From NCBI GenBank assembly GCA_000690595.2, contig JHUT02000002.1:334878-398877 (forward strand): a stretch of DNA of 64,000 bases, written 5' to 3'. The stretch comes from Natrinema mahii (GTDB lineage: Archaea > Halobacteriota > Halobacteria > Halobacteriales > Natrialbaceae). The position numbers and the translations under genes are program-made. Below the pieces are notes generated by a model. That model did not search any database and was not told the origin of the DNA. It saw only the letters and a list, made by a program, of their open reading frames with translations. Positions within the stretch are counted from its first letter, which is position 1. Each line of letters opens with the position of its first letter. This document shows positions 8,356-17,504 of this stretch, one piece after another.

Positions 8356-9446
8356 CGGTCACCCCAGACGTCCGAGACGCCGAGTCCCTTCGCCTGCGGG
8401 ACGACGGCCGATCCCTTCTCGATCAGGACGGGATCCCGGCCCAGGTCCGTCGCGAGCAGGTCGCCGGTTGCCAGCCCGCAGGCCGGCACGTCGGGGATCG
8501 CGGCCGCCAGATGCACCGCGCCGGTGCGCGCGACGACCCCGTCGATGGTGGTTGTCACCAGCGGCGCGACCTCGAGTTCGGTCAGCCAGGCGGCGACCTG
8601 TCGAGCGACATCGATCCCGCCCAGCGCCATCGGTTTCAGGACGACGACGTCGGCCGCCCCGGCGTCACAGATCGCGTCGACGCCGTGTTCGAGCAGCCCC
8701 TCGTCGAGCGCGATCGAGACGCCCCGGCTCTCCTCGCGGAGGTCGGCGTGGCCCTCGAGCGCGCCCGCTGGCAGGGGCTGCTCGAGGATCGAGACGCCGC
8801 AGTCGGCAAAGCCCGCGAGGGCCGACTGGGCCTCCTCGAAGGTCCAGGCCTCGTTGGCGTCGGCCCGCAGTTCGATCCGGTCGCCGACGGCCTCGCGGAC
8901 TCGGCGGACGCGCTCGACGTCGGCCTCGACGCTGCGGAGACCGACCTTCAGCTTGCAGGTGGGAAAGCCCCGATCGACGGCCGCGCGGGCCGCGGCGACC
9001 GTCTCGTCCGGCGACCCGTCGCCGATCGTCGCGTTGACCGGCACCCGCCCGACCATCGGCCCCTGTCCGAGGTAGCGATACAGCGGCGTCGACTCGCGGG
9101 TCGCCTGCAGGTCGGACAGCGCCAGCGACAGGGCGTGACGGGCCGCGACCTGCCGGTCGACGGCCTCGAGGGCCGCGCTCGGCCCGCCGGTTTGGAGCGC
9201 CGCCTGTGCGCGCTCGAGGGCGCGCTCGCAGTCCTCGCGGGACTCGGTCCAGCCCGGCAGCGGCGTCGCTTCCCCGTAGCCGACGGCGGCTTCGTCGCCG
9301 GCTCCGTCGCGGTCGTCGGCCTCGTCGACGAGCCGGACGAGAAAGCCGTCGCGGGACGCGATCGTCCCGTCGGCCGTCTCGAGTGGCTCCGCGAGGTCGA
9401 GCGAGAAGGGGCGATACTCGAGCGAGAGGTTCTCGGCGGCGCTCAT
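8352..9446 (-). CDS. menC: o-Succinylbenzoate synthase
   Basis: Enolase-superfamily dehydratase forming o-succinylbenzoate from SHCHC. The 364-aa protein carries the expected order of residues: the KLK pair in FPTCKLKVGLRS, Asp in ELRADANEAW, Glu in SILEQPLP, Asp in ALDEGLLEH and Lys in VVLKPMALGG. The open frame extends far upstream inside menA; the ATG at 9446 was chosen because it overlaps the menA stop by four bases and gives the usual N-terminus (YRPFSLDLAEPLETADGTI). Expressed together with menA and menE. Confidence 0.93.
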   Translation of the reverse strand: MSAAENLSLEYRPFSLDLAEPLETADGTIASRDGFLVRLVDEADDRDGAGDEAAVGYGEATPLPGWTESREDCERALERAQAALQTGGPSAALEAVDRQVAARHALSLALSDLQATRESTPLYRYLGQGPMVGRVPVNATIGDGSPDETVAAARAAVDRGFPTCKLKVGLRSVEADVERVRRVREAVGDRIELRADANEAWTFEEAQSALAGFADCGVSILEQPLPAGALEGHADLREESRGVSIALDEGLLEHGVDAICDAGAADVVVLKPMALGGIDVARQVAAWLTELEVAPLVTTTIDGVVARTGAVHLAAAIPDVPACGLATGDLLATDLGRDPVLIEKGSAVVPQAKGLGVSDVWGDR

Positions 9447-10387
9447 GGCAGCACCAGCCCCCCGGCGAAACAGACGGCGTAGACCGCGAGCAGCTTGCCC
9501 GTCGCCTCGAGCGCCGGATTGAGCGCCTCGCCGTCGGTTCGGGTCAGGACGGTCCGGGCGATCGTCGCGGCGAAAGGCAGCGTCACCAGCGGGAGCAGGG
9601 CGCCGAGGCCGACGTCCGTCGCGAGCCAGAACCAGAGGGGGACGACGTAGGCGATGGCGAGCATGGCCACGTACTCCACGCGACTCCAGCGGTAGCCCAG
9701 TCGGACCGCGAGGGTCCGTTTGCCAGCCTCGGCGTCGGTCTCTTTGTCCCGAACGTTGTTCACGACGAGAATCGCCGTCGAGAGCCCGGCGATCGGTAGG
9801 CTCGCGATCACGGCCTCGAGCGTGACGGTGCCGTCGGGGATCGCCGTCGCGAGCGGCTCCGCGAGGACGGCCGCGGCCTGCACGTAGTAGGTCCCGGTCA
9901 CGGCGACGAGGCCGAAGAAGACGAACACGAAGAGATCGCCAAGCCCGTGATAGCCCAGCGGGTAGGGGCCGCCGGTGTAGGCCCATCCGCAGAAGACGCT
10001 GACGAGCCCGACGACGAGGATCGGAACGCCCCCGACGTAGACGAGATAGGTCCCCGAGAGGACCGCCAGCCCGAAAGTCACGATCGTCGCGAGCTTGACC
10101 TGCTCGGGCGAGATCAGCCCCGACTGGGTGACCCGGGTAAAGCCCTCGCGATCTTCGGTGTCGGCCCCCTTGACGGCGTCGTAGTAGTCGTTCGCGAAGT
10201 TCGTTCCGATCTGGATCAGCGCCGCGCCGACGAAGGCCACGATCGCCGGCAGCGGCGCGAACACGCCCTCGGCGGCCGCCAGCCCCGACCCGACGATCAC
10301 CGGGGCCGCGGCCGCGGGCAAGGTCTGCGGGCGGGCCGCCATCAGCCACGCCTTCGTCCGTGATGTCTCGACCTCGGCCGAACTCAT
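9443..10387 (-). CDS. menA: 1,4-Dihydroxy-2-naphthoate polyprenyltransferase
   Basis: UbiA-superfamily membrane prenyltransferase attaching the isoprenoid tail to DHNA to make demethylmenaquinone. The 314-aa protein has about eight or nine membrane segments and both aspartate-rich motifs: NDYYDAVKGADT near residue 66 and the second NVRDKETDAEAGKRTLAVRLG. It is first in the coupled menA-menC-menE set. The final methylation enzyme (MenG/UbiE) is not in the window. Confidence 0.94.
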   Translation of the reverse strand: MSSAEVETSRTKAWLMAARPQTLPAAAAPVIVGSGLAAAEGVFAPLPAIVAFVGAALIQIGTNFANDYYDAVKGADTEDREGFTRVTQSGLISPEQVKLATIVTFGLAVLSGTYLVYVGGVPILVVGLVSVFCGWAYTGGPYPLGYHGLGDLFVFVFFGLVAVTGTYYVQAAAVLAEPLATAIPDGTVTLEAVIASLPIAGLSTAILVVNNVRDKETDAEAGKRTLAVRLGYRWSRVEYVAMLAIAYVVPLWFWLATDVGLGALLPLVTLPFAATIARTVLTRTDGEALNPALEATGKLLAVYAVCFAGGLVLP

Positions 10388-10486
10388 AGTTCGAGTGTCC
10401 CACTCGAGAGAGTGTCAACGTTGGCATTGCGAGTGACCGCCGGCGGTCGTGGCCGCGGGCGAGCGGGGTGAGAACGGGGCCACCGC

Positions 10487-11737
10487 CTACGACGACGGGA
10501 CCACGAGTTCGACCGGCTCCATCCCGAAAAACGCCGTCTCGTAGCCCTGATGGCGGGCCGTTTGCGGGGGCGACTCGATCGCGATCCGGACCGTATCGCC
10601 CGGCCGAACGTCCGAAACGGACTGCCCGTAGTGGTGGCCGTACTCGCCGTCTAGCCTCGGCTCGAGTTCGATCGGGCCGTCGCGAATACGCTCCCCGTCG
10701 CGCTCGAGAACGACCCGCAGCGACGCGTCCGGGAGCGGCACCCGGTTGTACGGCGTCCGCGGCGAGACGAGCAGATAGCGGTCGTCGCCGTCGGCTAGCC
10801 GCGACTCGGGCTCGAGCAACGCGACGACGACCGCCGCGTCGCCGCTCGTGGGGAGGCCGTCGCCGGCCGTGGGGTCCGTCTCGGCGTCGGCGGCCGACTC
10901 GACCAGCCGCGTTCCCGGATAGGCGTCGGCCGGCGGCACCCTCGAGTAGGGGACCGGCGGATCCGGTCCCCCGTCGCTCTCGCCGGCCGCGTCGTCGCCG
11001 CGCTCCCCGCCGTCCTCGTCACCGGCGGCTCCGCGCTCCGTCATCGGCTCGAGTGCACCCCGCTTGCCCCACCGCTCCCGGTCGAGCAGTTCGATCCCCT
11101 CGACGACGGCCTCGCGGAAGGCCTGATCGTAGGTGAACTCGAAGGTCGCGGTCGCCCCGTCGGTGAACCGGCCCGCGAGCGAGCCGGTCCGGCGGATCGA
11201 GGGCGGCGGGAGTTCGATATCGACGGTGTAGGTCCCGTCCGCCGGGAGGGCGACGTTGTCGCCGACGTGGAGGCCCATCTCCTGGGAGAGCATCGGCCAC
11301 AGCGCCCGCGAGTCGATCTCGCGCCCGTCGCGCGAGACCGTCGCCCTCGGCTCGGCACCGGGCAAGACCCGCCCCGTCTCCCGGTCCCAGACGACGACCA
11401 TCAGGTGGACCCCGCGGCCGGCCGCGGGCTCGACGAACTCGCGGTCGTCCGCGGTGACGATCCAGAACGGATGCGGATACGACAGCATCGGGGTCAGGGC
11501 GTAGTCGCCGGCGTCGACCGACTCGAGCACGCGCATCGACTTCCGGTGGCCGGGTAGATAGACCGCCTCCGGCGGGTCCTCGAGCATCGGGATCGGCGGG
11601 GTCCCCGAGACGCCCTCGGCGTCGTCGCTCCCTCGGTCGCCGGCGGTTCCGTCGGACTCGCCGCTGGGCGCGGTACAGCCCGCGAGCGCGAGTGCGGCCG
11701 GCGGCGTCGCCCGCCGGAGAAGCGTTCGTCGGTGCAT
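10487..11737 (-). CDS. Secreted lipoprotein with two Tp34/P19-like (iron-binding) domains
   Basis: A 416-aa exported protein. The N-terminus has twin arginines (HRRTLLRRA) and a lipobox (LALAGC, Cys21), so it is probably a lipid-anchored Tat substrate. Residues about 50-215 look like the Tp34/P19 periplasmic iron-transport fold, with the typical end GLHVGDNVALPADGTYTVDI followed by a proline-rich turn and FEFTYDQAF. An acidic linker (215-290) leads to a second, shorter copy (about 299-416) with GHHYGQSVSDVRPGDTVRI. Haloarchaeal homologues are often called iron transporter or DUF7350. Histidines in both copies could bind a metal; the function is inferred only. It sits between menA and menB without being part of that pathway. 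Confidence 0.7.
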   Translation of the reverse strand: MHRRTLLRRATPPAALALAGCTAPSGESDGTAGDRGSDDAEGVSGTPPIPMLEDPPEAVYLPGHRKSMRVLESVDAGDYALTPMLSYPHPFWIVTADDREFVEPAAGRGVHLMVVVWDRETGRVLPGAEPRATVSRDGREIDSRALWPMLSQEMGLHVGDNVALPADGTYTVDIELPPPSIRRTGSLAGRFTDGATATFEFTYDQAFREAVVEGIELLDRERWGKRGALEPMTERGAAGDEDGGERGDDAAGESDGGPDPPVPYSRVPPADAYPGTRLVESAADAETDPTAGDGLPTSGDAAVVVALLEPESRLADGDDRYLLVSPRTPYNRVPLPDASLRVVLERDGERIRDGPIELEPRLDGEYGHHYGQSVSDVRPGDTVRIAIESPPQTARHQGYETAFFGMEPVELVVPSS

Positions 11738-11760
11738 CGGTTCGATCTACGAGCCGTCGG

Positions 11761-12651
11761 TTAGTAGTGCCACGGGAACTCGTCGAAATCCGGGTCGCGA
11801 CCCTCGACGAACGCGTCCCGACCCTCCTTCGCTTCGTCGGTCATGTAGCCCAGCCGCGTCGCCTCGCCGGCGAAGACCTGCTGGCCGACCATCCCGTCGT
11901 CGGTCATGTTGAACGCGTACTTGAGCATCCGCATCGCCGTCGGGCTCTTCGCGTTGATGCGCCGGCCCCATTCGAGGGCGGTCTCCTCTAACTCCTCGTG
12001 GGGAACCGCCTCGTTGACCATGCCCATGTCGGCGGCCTCCTCGGCGTCGTAGGTCTTCCCGAGGAAGAACACTTCACGGGCCTTCTTTTGGCCGATCTGT
12101 TTGGCGAGATAAGCCGAGCCGAAGCCGGCGTCGTAGCTGGCCACGTCGGGGTCGGTCTGGAGGAACTTCGCGTGCTCTTCGCTCGCGAGGGTCAGGTCAC
12201 AGACGACGTGCAGCGAGTGGCCCCCGCCGACGGCCCAGCCCGGCACCACCGCGACGACCACCTTCGGGATGTGCCGAATGAGCCGCTGGACCTCGAGGAT
12301 GTGGAGCCGCCCCTGTTCCGACGCTCGTTCCTCATCCCCTTCGTACTGGTAGCCGTCCTCGCCCCGGATGGTCTGGTCGCCGCCGGAACAGAAGGCCCAG
12401 CCGCCGTCCTTCGAGGACGGCCCGTTCCCGGTCAGCAGGATACAGCCGATGTCGGTCTGGCGCTTGGCGTGGTCCAGCGCGTCGTAGAGTTCGTCGACGG
12501 TCCCCGGCCGGAAGGCGTTGCGGACGTCGGGCCGGTCGAACGCGATCCGGACCGTCCCGGAGTCGACCGCGCGGTGGTAGGTGATGTCCCTGAACTCGTC
12601 GTTCAGTGCCGCGGGCTCCCACTGCTCGGGATCGAAGCGTTCCGAAACCAT
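11761..12651 (-). CDS. menB: 1,4-Dihydroxy-2-naphthoyl-CoA synthase
   Basis: Crotonase-fold enzyme closing the second ring of the naphthoquinone. The 296-aa protein has the MenB-specific features: the RNAFRPGTVDEL segment, the oxyanion-hole region AFCSGGDQTIRG, WAVGGGHSLHVVCDLTLAS, and the C-terminal AGEATRLGYMTDEAKEGRDAFVEGRDPDF ending in PWHY. A TATA-like ATCTATTTC on the minus strand at about 12677-12687 lies roughly 28 nt before the ATG, consistent with its own leaderless promoter. Confidence 0.96.
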   Translation of the reverse strand: MVSERFDPEQWEPAALNDEFRDITYHRAVDSGTVRIAFDRPDVRNAFRPGTVDELYDALDHAKRQTDIGCILLTGNGPSSKDGGWAFCSGGDQTIRGEDGYQYEGDEERASEQGRLHILEVQRLIRHIPKVVVAVVPGWAVGGGHSLHVVCDLTLASEEHAKFLQTDPDVASYDAGFGSAYLAKQIGQKKAREVFFLGKTYDAEEAADMGMVNEAVPHEELEETALEWGRRINAKSPTAMRMLKYAFNMTDDGMVGQQVFAGEATRLGYMTDEAKEGRDAFVEGRDPDFDEFPWHY

Positions 12652-12737
12652 TGCTCGAGTGTGGCGGGCGACGGCTGAAATAGATTCGCGTCTCGGCCGG
12701 GTCGTCGTCGACTCCCCGCTCGCGACCCCGGTGCCGA

Positions 12738-15314
12738 TCAGGCGGGAACGTCGTCGGCGTCGTCGGTCCCGTCGTAGTCGGTGTACCGTGCCCAGACCGC
12801 AAGCAGGCTCGGCAGGACCACGATGCTCGCGAGGAACGCGTACGCGATCGCGACGCTCGTGACGAAGCCAAAGCGCCGCAGCGACGGCACGAGCGCGAAG
12901 ACGAGGACGCCAAAGCCCGCGGCCGTCGTGACGGCGCTCGCGAGCAACGCACCGCCGGTCCCCCGGACCGTTCGCCGGAGCGACGCGATAGGGTCACCCC
13001 GCGCTCGCTCTTCCTCGAGGAACCGCTCGCCGACGTGGATCGCGTAGTCGACGCCGATCCCGATGCCGATCGCAGCGATGATGGCCGTCTCGGAGGTAAA
13101 GGGGATCCCCGCGAGGTACATCGTTCCGAACAGCCACGCCTGTGCGAACAGGACCGGCGCGATGACGACCGCACCCAGCGAGAGCGTGCGGTAGCGGAGC
13201 CAGAACGTCGCCGTCAGGAACGCGAGGATGACGGCGAACGTGATCACGAAGCCCTGCACGAGCGTCTCGAGCAGCCCCTGCTGGACGAGTTCCTCGACGA
13301 TCGGCTGGCCGGTCGCCGTCACCGTCAGTTCGGAATCACCTTCGATGGTCGTCGCGACCGCCCGCATCTCCTCGGTGATCGTCGCGGTATTTGCCCCGCC
13401 GGAGAGTCCCACGGAGAGCCGGAGCGACCGGTACTCGCCGTCCGCGCGATGGATCGTCTCCGCGGCCGCCGACGGATCGGCGGCGTAGACCGCGTCGTAG
13501 ACCGCCGTGAGGTTCTCGTCCGGCACGCCGTCGCCGTCGGTGTCGGCGTCCGCGACCACGGCGGCGACCGTCTCGTTGTCCGCGGCGACCGACTCGATGG
13601 TCTCTATCGGCCCCGTCGCCTGCAGGCGGCCGTTGGCCAACGTCTGTGCGGACGAGGCGTTCGCCGCCCGGTCCCTGCCGTCCGCAACCCGCTCGAGCGT
13701 GTCGGGGTCGGTGACCGGCCCCTCGATCAGTACCTCCGCTCTCGACTGGTCGCGCGACTGGGCGAACCGATCGTTCAGGTACAGCGCCTGCTCGCGCAGC
13801 TGGTAGTCGCTGGGCTGGAACGAGTCGGGCAGCGAGTCCATCCAGGCCGGCGAATCCCGCGGGAGGAAGTCCGTCTGCTCGATCGACGTGTCGATGTCCG
13901 TCGCGGCCGCGCCCCCGGCCGCGCTCAGGACGAGCGCGATGGCGATGACGACGGCCGGCGCTCGGTCGGCGAGTTCGGCACCGACACTGAGGACCCGGCC
14001 GGCGACCCCGCCGCGACCGAACGCGGACCGCCGGCGCGACAGGCCGAGCCGCTCGAGCCCCCCGTCGAGCTCGACTTTCAGCGCGGGAAGCAACAGGCCG
14101 AAGACGAGAAACGCCGATAGAATGCCGACGGCGCTGACGATACCGAACTCCCTGATCGAGGCCAGCGGGCTGACGACGTTCGAAAGGAACCCGACGGCGG
14201 TCGTGAACGTGGCGGCACCGATGGCGACGACGACGCCGGCCAACCCCCGACGCATCGCCGTCCGCGGTGTCGCGTCCGGATCGTCGGCGCTGGCCTCTCG
14301 GTAGCGCATCACGACGTGTAACGCGTAGTCGATCGAGAGCCCGATCAGCAGGAACGGGACGGCGATCAGGATCTGCGTCACGCCGATCCCGGCCCACCCC
14401 ATGAAGCCGGCCATCCACGCGAGGACGAGCGCGATCCCGGCGAGCCCGAGCCCGATGTCGAAGACGTCGCGATAGGCGATCCCCAGCGCGAGGACGATGA
14501 CCAGCAGCGCGACCGGCGAGATGATCGCGAAGCTCTCGCCGGTCGCCTGCGTACTCTCGGCGTCGACGACGGCACTCCCGAAGACGAAGTTCTCTCCGGA
14601 CGTCAACGTCGCCGCCGACAGCTCCCGGATCTCGAGCTGGGCGTCGGCCACGTCGGCGGGGAGGTCGTCGCCGCTCGCGCCGCTCGTGTCCTGAAAGACG
14701 TAGAGGACGCGGCCGTCGGTCGTCGCGCCCGGCTCGTAGTCGGTCGGCAGCAGCGAGTAGGGATCGACCGCGCCCGCGGCCGCCGAGTCCGGGGCCAGCA
14801 CCCGTTCGACGGTCGCTTCGACCTCGCTTTCCGACATCGACTCCAGTTGCGCGATCTGGGCCTCGAGCGACGGCGGTGCCGAGCCGTTGACCTCGCCGTC
14901 GGACCCGTTACGAGTCCCGTTTCCGGCCTCGGCCTCCCGAACCGCCGCCGTCGCGACGACGTTCGAGAGCCCGACCATCGGCTGCCGATCCCGCAGCGTC
15001 GCGTTCACCTCACCGTCGTCGGCGATGGCCCGCTGGAGGGTCAGCCCCTCGAGCAGCGAGTCCTTCGACAGGGCGTTCTCGTCGCGGACGACGACCTGGA
15101 CGACGGTCGTGTTCTCGCCCTCGGTCGCGAAGTCGGACCGAAGCTGGTCGTACTTTTCGGCCTCCGTCGAGTCGCTCTCGAAGTTCGCGATCGTCAGCTC
15201 CGAGTCGACGCTCCCGGCCCCGCTGGCGACGAGCAACGTCGCTATCAGCACGACCGCGATGATGGCCTTGCTATGTGCAGTCACGAACGCTGCGTACCGA
15301 TCGGCCGGATCCAT
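12738..15314 (-). CDS. MMPL/RND-type membrane transporter
   Basis: An 858-aa two-fold repeated exporter: TM1, a large extracellular loop (about residues 35-255), five TM helices with a sterol-sensing-like segment (PFLLIGLSIDYALHVVMRY), then a second TM, a second large loop (about 480-650) and five more helices with the matching IGIGIGVDYAIHVGERF. The paired GxxxDYA motifs hold the proton-relay aspartates typical of MmpL/RND proteins. Substrate is unknown; lipids, pigments or drugs are all possible. It is transcribed away from a TrmB regulator, with a palindrome between them, so that regulator probably controls it. Confidence 0.88.
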   Translation of the reverse strand: MDPADRYAAFVTAHSKAIIAVVLIATLLVASGAGSVDSELTIANFESDSTEAEKYDQLRSDFATEGENTTVVQVVVRDENALSKDSLLEGLTLQRAIADDGEVNATLRDRQPMVGLSNVVATAAVREAEAGNGTRNGSDGEVNGSAPPSLEAQIAQLESMSESEVEATVERVLAPDSAAAGAVDPYSLLPTDYEPGATTDGRVLYVFQDTSGASGDDLPADVADAQLEIRELSAATLTSGENFVFGSAVVDAESTQATGESFAIISPVALLVIVLALGIAYRDVFDIGLGLAGIALVLAWMAGFMGWAGIGVTQILIAVPFLLIGLSIDYALHVVMRYREASADDPDATPRTAMRRGLAGVVVAIGAATFTTAVGFLSNVVSPLASIREFGIVSAVGILSAFLVFGLLLPALKVELDGGLERLGLSRRRSAFGRGGVAGRVLSVGAELADRAPAVVIAIALVLSAAGGAAATDIDTSIEQTDFLPRDSPAWMDSLPDSFQPSDYQLREQALYLNDRFAQSRDQSRAEVLIEGPVTDPDTLERVADGRDRAANASSAQTLANGRLQATGPIETIESVAADNETVAAVVADADTDGDGVPDENLTAVYDAVYAADPSAAAETIHRADGEYRSLRLSVGLSGGANTATITEEMRAVATTIEGDSELTVTATGQPIVEELVQQGLLETLVQGFVITFAVILAFLTATFWLRYRTLSLGAVVIAPVLFAQAWLFGTMYLAGIPFTSETAIIAAIGIGIGVDYAIHVGERFLEEERARGDPIASLRRTVRGTGGALLASAVTTAAGFGVLVFALVPSLRRFGFVTSVAIAYAFLASIVVLPSLLAVWARYTDYDGTDDADDVPA

Positions 15315-15338
15315 TACCCACAGTTTCCGGCCCCGGGA

Positions 15339-15347
15339 ACATAAGTA
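15339..15347 (-). promoter_or_regulatory. Likely TATA box of the MMPL/RND gene
   Basis: On the minus strand this reads TACTTATGT and its centre is about 29 nt before the ATG at 15314, the distance expected for a leaderless haloarchaeal transcript. Confidence 0.5.
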
Positions 15348-15363
15348 TTGTAGGATCCTACAA
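15348..15363. promoter_or_regulatory. Perfect 16-bp palindrome, probable operator
   Basis: TTGTAGGATCCTACAA is perfectly self-complementary. It directly abuts the candidate TATA/BRE of the RND gene and lies about 77 nt before the TrmB-type gene, so a dimeric regulator bound here would block recruitment of TFB. The link to the neighbouring TrmB protein is inference. Confidence 0.65.
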
Positions 15364-15439
15364 AATATATCGAATCGGCGAACCCCGCTACTGATAGGCC
15401 CGACGCCCGAACCCTCGAGCGACCGACCCGCAGGTAGTC

Positions 15440-16198
15440 ATGAGTACACGAGATGCAGTCGCGGCGCTGAAACGACTCGGCCTGCCGAACTACCAGGCCC
15501 GCGTCTTCGTCGCCCTCCAGGAACTGGGGACGGGGACCGCACAGGAGATCAGCGACGTCTCCGAGGTCCCCCGGTCGCAGGTCTACGGCGCGGCCGACGA
15601 CCTCCTCGAGCGCGGCCTCGTCGAACTGACCGAGTCGTCGCCGAAACGGTACCGGCCGGTGAGTCTCGCCGCCGCCCGCGAGCAGTTGACGAACCGCCTC
15701 GAACGCGAGCGCGAGCGCGCGTTCGAGAACCTCGCGGAACTCCGGACGGCGACGCCGGACCGCCCGGACGACGGCTCAGTGTCGACGCTGCGGGGCCGCC
15801 AGCCGATCGACGATCGGATCGCGGACCTGATCGGGTCGGCGACGTCGACCGTCGTCTTCACCGCGCCCTCGAAGCGGTCGCTGACCGAGTCGATCGAGAC
15901 GGCGCTACGAGAGCAAGCGACGCGGGGGATCGCCGTCACCGTCGTCACGGCCGAGGACGCGATCCGCGAGCGCTTCGCGGCGAGCCCGATCCGGGTGATC
16001 GTGATGGGCGAGGACAACCCCGCCGACTTCGCCGGCCGGGCCCTGATGATCGACGAGGGGACGGTGTTGCTGTCGGTCGCGACCGACGACGAGACCGTCG
16101 ACGAGGAGGCGATGTGGACGGCCGGCAGCAGCATCGGCCGCATTCTGGCGCAGTTCATGCAGTCCGGCATCGAGTCCGGAACGGACCGCAACGCCTGA
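15440..16198 (+). CDS. TrmB family transcriptional regulator
   Basis: A 252-aa regulator with an N-terminal winged helix (RDAVAALKRLGLPNYQARVFVALQELGTGTAQEISDVSEVPRSQVYGAADDLLERGLVEL), then a helical linker (residues about 70-100) and a C-terminal phospholipase-D-like TrmB effector domain (DDRIADLIGSATSTVVFTAPSKRSLTESI onward). Canonical TrmB binds sugars, but this branch next to RND exporters has no obvious sugar pocket that I can read. Start ATG at 15440. It is divergent from the MMPL/RND gene and probably regulates it through the palindrome at 15348-15363. Confidence 0.9.
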   Translation: MSTRDAVAALKRLGLPNYQARVFVALQELGTGTAQEISDVSEVPRSQVYGAADDLLERGLVELTESSPKRYRPVSLAAAREQLTNRLERERERAFENLAELRTATPDRPDDGSVSTLRGRQPIDDRIADLIGSATSTVVFTAPSKRSLTESIETALREQATRGIAVTVVTAEDAIRERFAASPIRVIVMGEDNPADFAGRALMIDEGTVLLSVATDDETVDEEAMWTAGSSIGRILAQFMQSGIESGTDRNA

Positions 16199-16484
16199 CT
16201 CGACCGGAGCGTTCGACCGACCACTTCTCGAGACCGCGAGACCGATGCGTCGTCTCCGCGCCGAACGGGACGCGAGGGGCCGACGGTCCGCTTCGACCGA
16301 TCGGTTCGCGGTGACCCGATATCGACGGCAGTCGCTTCGGGATTGTCCCTAGATTTTGTATACCGATATACGATTTATATGGTCGAGAACCACCGGTTCC
16401 GGTCGCCAGTGCGCCGGCCGATAGGACCTGAACACGTCAGCGAGGCCGAGTTATTTTTTATCCAGCCGACCGATCGGCGACGTG
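16199..16484. other. Intergenic region before the J-domain gene
   Basis: No gene seen. It holds the AT-rich element at 16358-16385 (separate entry) and, at about 16451-16461, TTATTTTTTAT, a TATA-like stretch about 28 nt before the ATG at 16485 and the likely promoter of the J-domain gene. Confidence 0.5.
16358..16385 (+). repeat. AT-rich element, copy A (second copy at 42150-42177)
   Basis: GTATACCGATATACGATTTA followed by TATGGTCGA. It matches the 42-kb copy at nearly every position (differences: C/G, G/A and T/C). It contains GTATAC and GATATAC half-sites plus a TTTATAT TATA-like core. No start codon lies at leaderless distance behind this copy. Confidence 0.6.
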
Positions 16485-17474
16485 ATGGGGGCAACCTACT
16501 ACGAGGTCCTTGGGGTCGACCCGGACGCCACTCCCGACGAGATCGAGTCGGCCTACCGCGATCGCGTCCTCGAGACCCATCCGGACCACTCCGACGCCCC
16601 CGACGCGGCCGAGCGGTTCCAGCGGGTCCAGACCGCCAGATCGGTGCTGACCGACGGGGACGAGCGGGCCCGCTACGATCGGCTCGGCCACGAGGCCTAC
16701 GTCGGACTCGCCGACGGTACAGCGAACGACGGTTCGGCCGACAAGGCCACCGATGCGGACCGGAACACCGGCCGCCGCCGTTCGCACGCGACGGGCGGCC
16801 ACACGAGTACGACGGGGTCGACCGACGGAGGCGGCGGGACGACCGCGGGAACGGAAGCCGGCGGCGCGACGAGCGGACGGCGAACGGGCCGCCGGAGCGA
16901 CCGCGCTCGAGGGTCCGGTCGGAGAACGACGGACCGAACCGCGAGCCACCACGCCCGCCAGCGCTCGCGACGCCGCCAGCAGCGGGCGACGCGGCAGGCG
17001 ACCGGCGACTGGCCCTTCGGCGAGGACGATGACGAGGGGGCGACCGAGTCGACGGGCTCGAACGAGGGCGACGGGGACGCGACGGCGGCGGACGACTTCA
17101 GCTACTCCGTTCACGGCTGGGACGACGAGATCGACCTCGAGTGGGAGGGCCGCCGGATCGACGGGTCGGCGGCGACGTCGGTCGGTGCCGTCGCCGTGTT
17201 GTATCCGCTGCTCGTCTGGGCGACACTCACCCCGTTCTTTTCGCTGCCGGTCAACGCCGTCCTCGCCGCCTGTACGCTCGCGCTGGTGGGATACCTGTTG
17301 ACGATGCCGCGGCTGGCGATCGGCGTCTTCGGCGGGTGGAGCGTCCTGTTCCCGCTCGGAATCGCGGTGCTGTCGCCGATCGAGATCGGGTCGCTGCTCG
17401 GCCTGTTCGCGCTCGGGTTCGTCTGGATTCCGCTGGGCTACGCCGTCGTGCTGTGGTGGGTCCTGCGGCCGTAG
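16485..17474 (+). CDS. J-domain protein with C-terminal membrane segments
   Basis: A 329-aa DnaJ-type co-chaperone. Residues 4-66 form a J domain (YYEVLGVDPDATPDEIESAYRDRVLETHPDH) with the HPD tripeptide at 32-34, so it should stimulate a DnaK-type ATPase. There is no glycine/phenylalanine-zinc region as in true DnaJ. Instead a long Arg/Thr/Gly-rich low-complexity linker (about 80-200) leads to three to four hydrophobic segments from about residue 225 on, so the J domain is tethered to the membrane. An in-frame GTG lies one codon upstream. Haloarchaeal genomes carry several such membrane J proteins of unknown clients. Confidence 0.85.
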   Translation: MGATYYEVLGVDPDATPDEIESAYRDRVLETHPDHSDAPDAAERFQRVQTARSVLTDGDERARYDRLGHEAYVGLADGTANDGSADKATDADRNTGRRRSHATGGHTSTTGSTDGGGGTTAGTEAGGATSGRRTGRRSDRARGSGRRTTDRTASHHARQRSRRRQQRATRQATGDWPFGEDDDEGATESTGSNEGDGDATAADDFSYSVHGWDDEIDLEWEGRRIDGSAATSVGAVAVLYPLLVWATLTPFFSLPVNAVLAACTLALVGYLLTMPRLAIGVFGGWSVLFPLGIAVLSPIEIGSLLGLFALGFVWIPLGYAVVLWWVLRP

Positions 17475-17504
17475 CCGATCCCGGACCGCCGGCGAAAACG
17501 GGCG

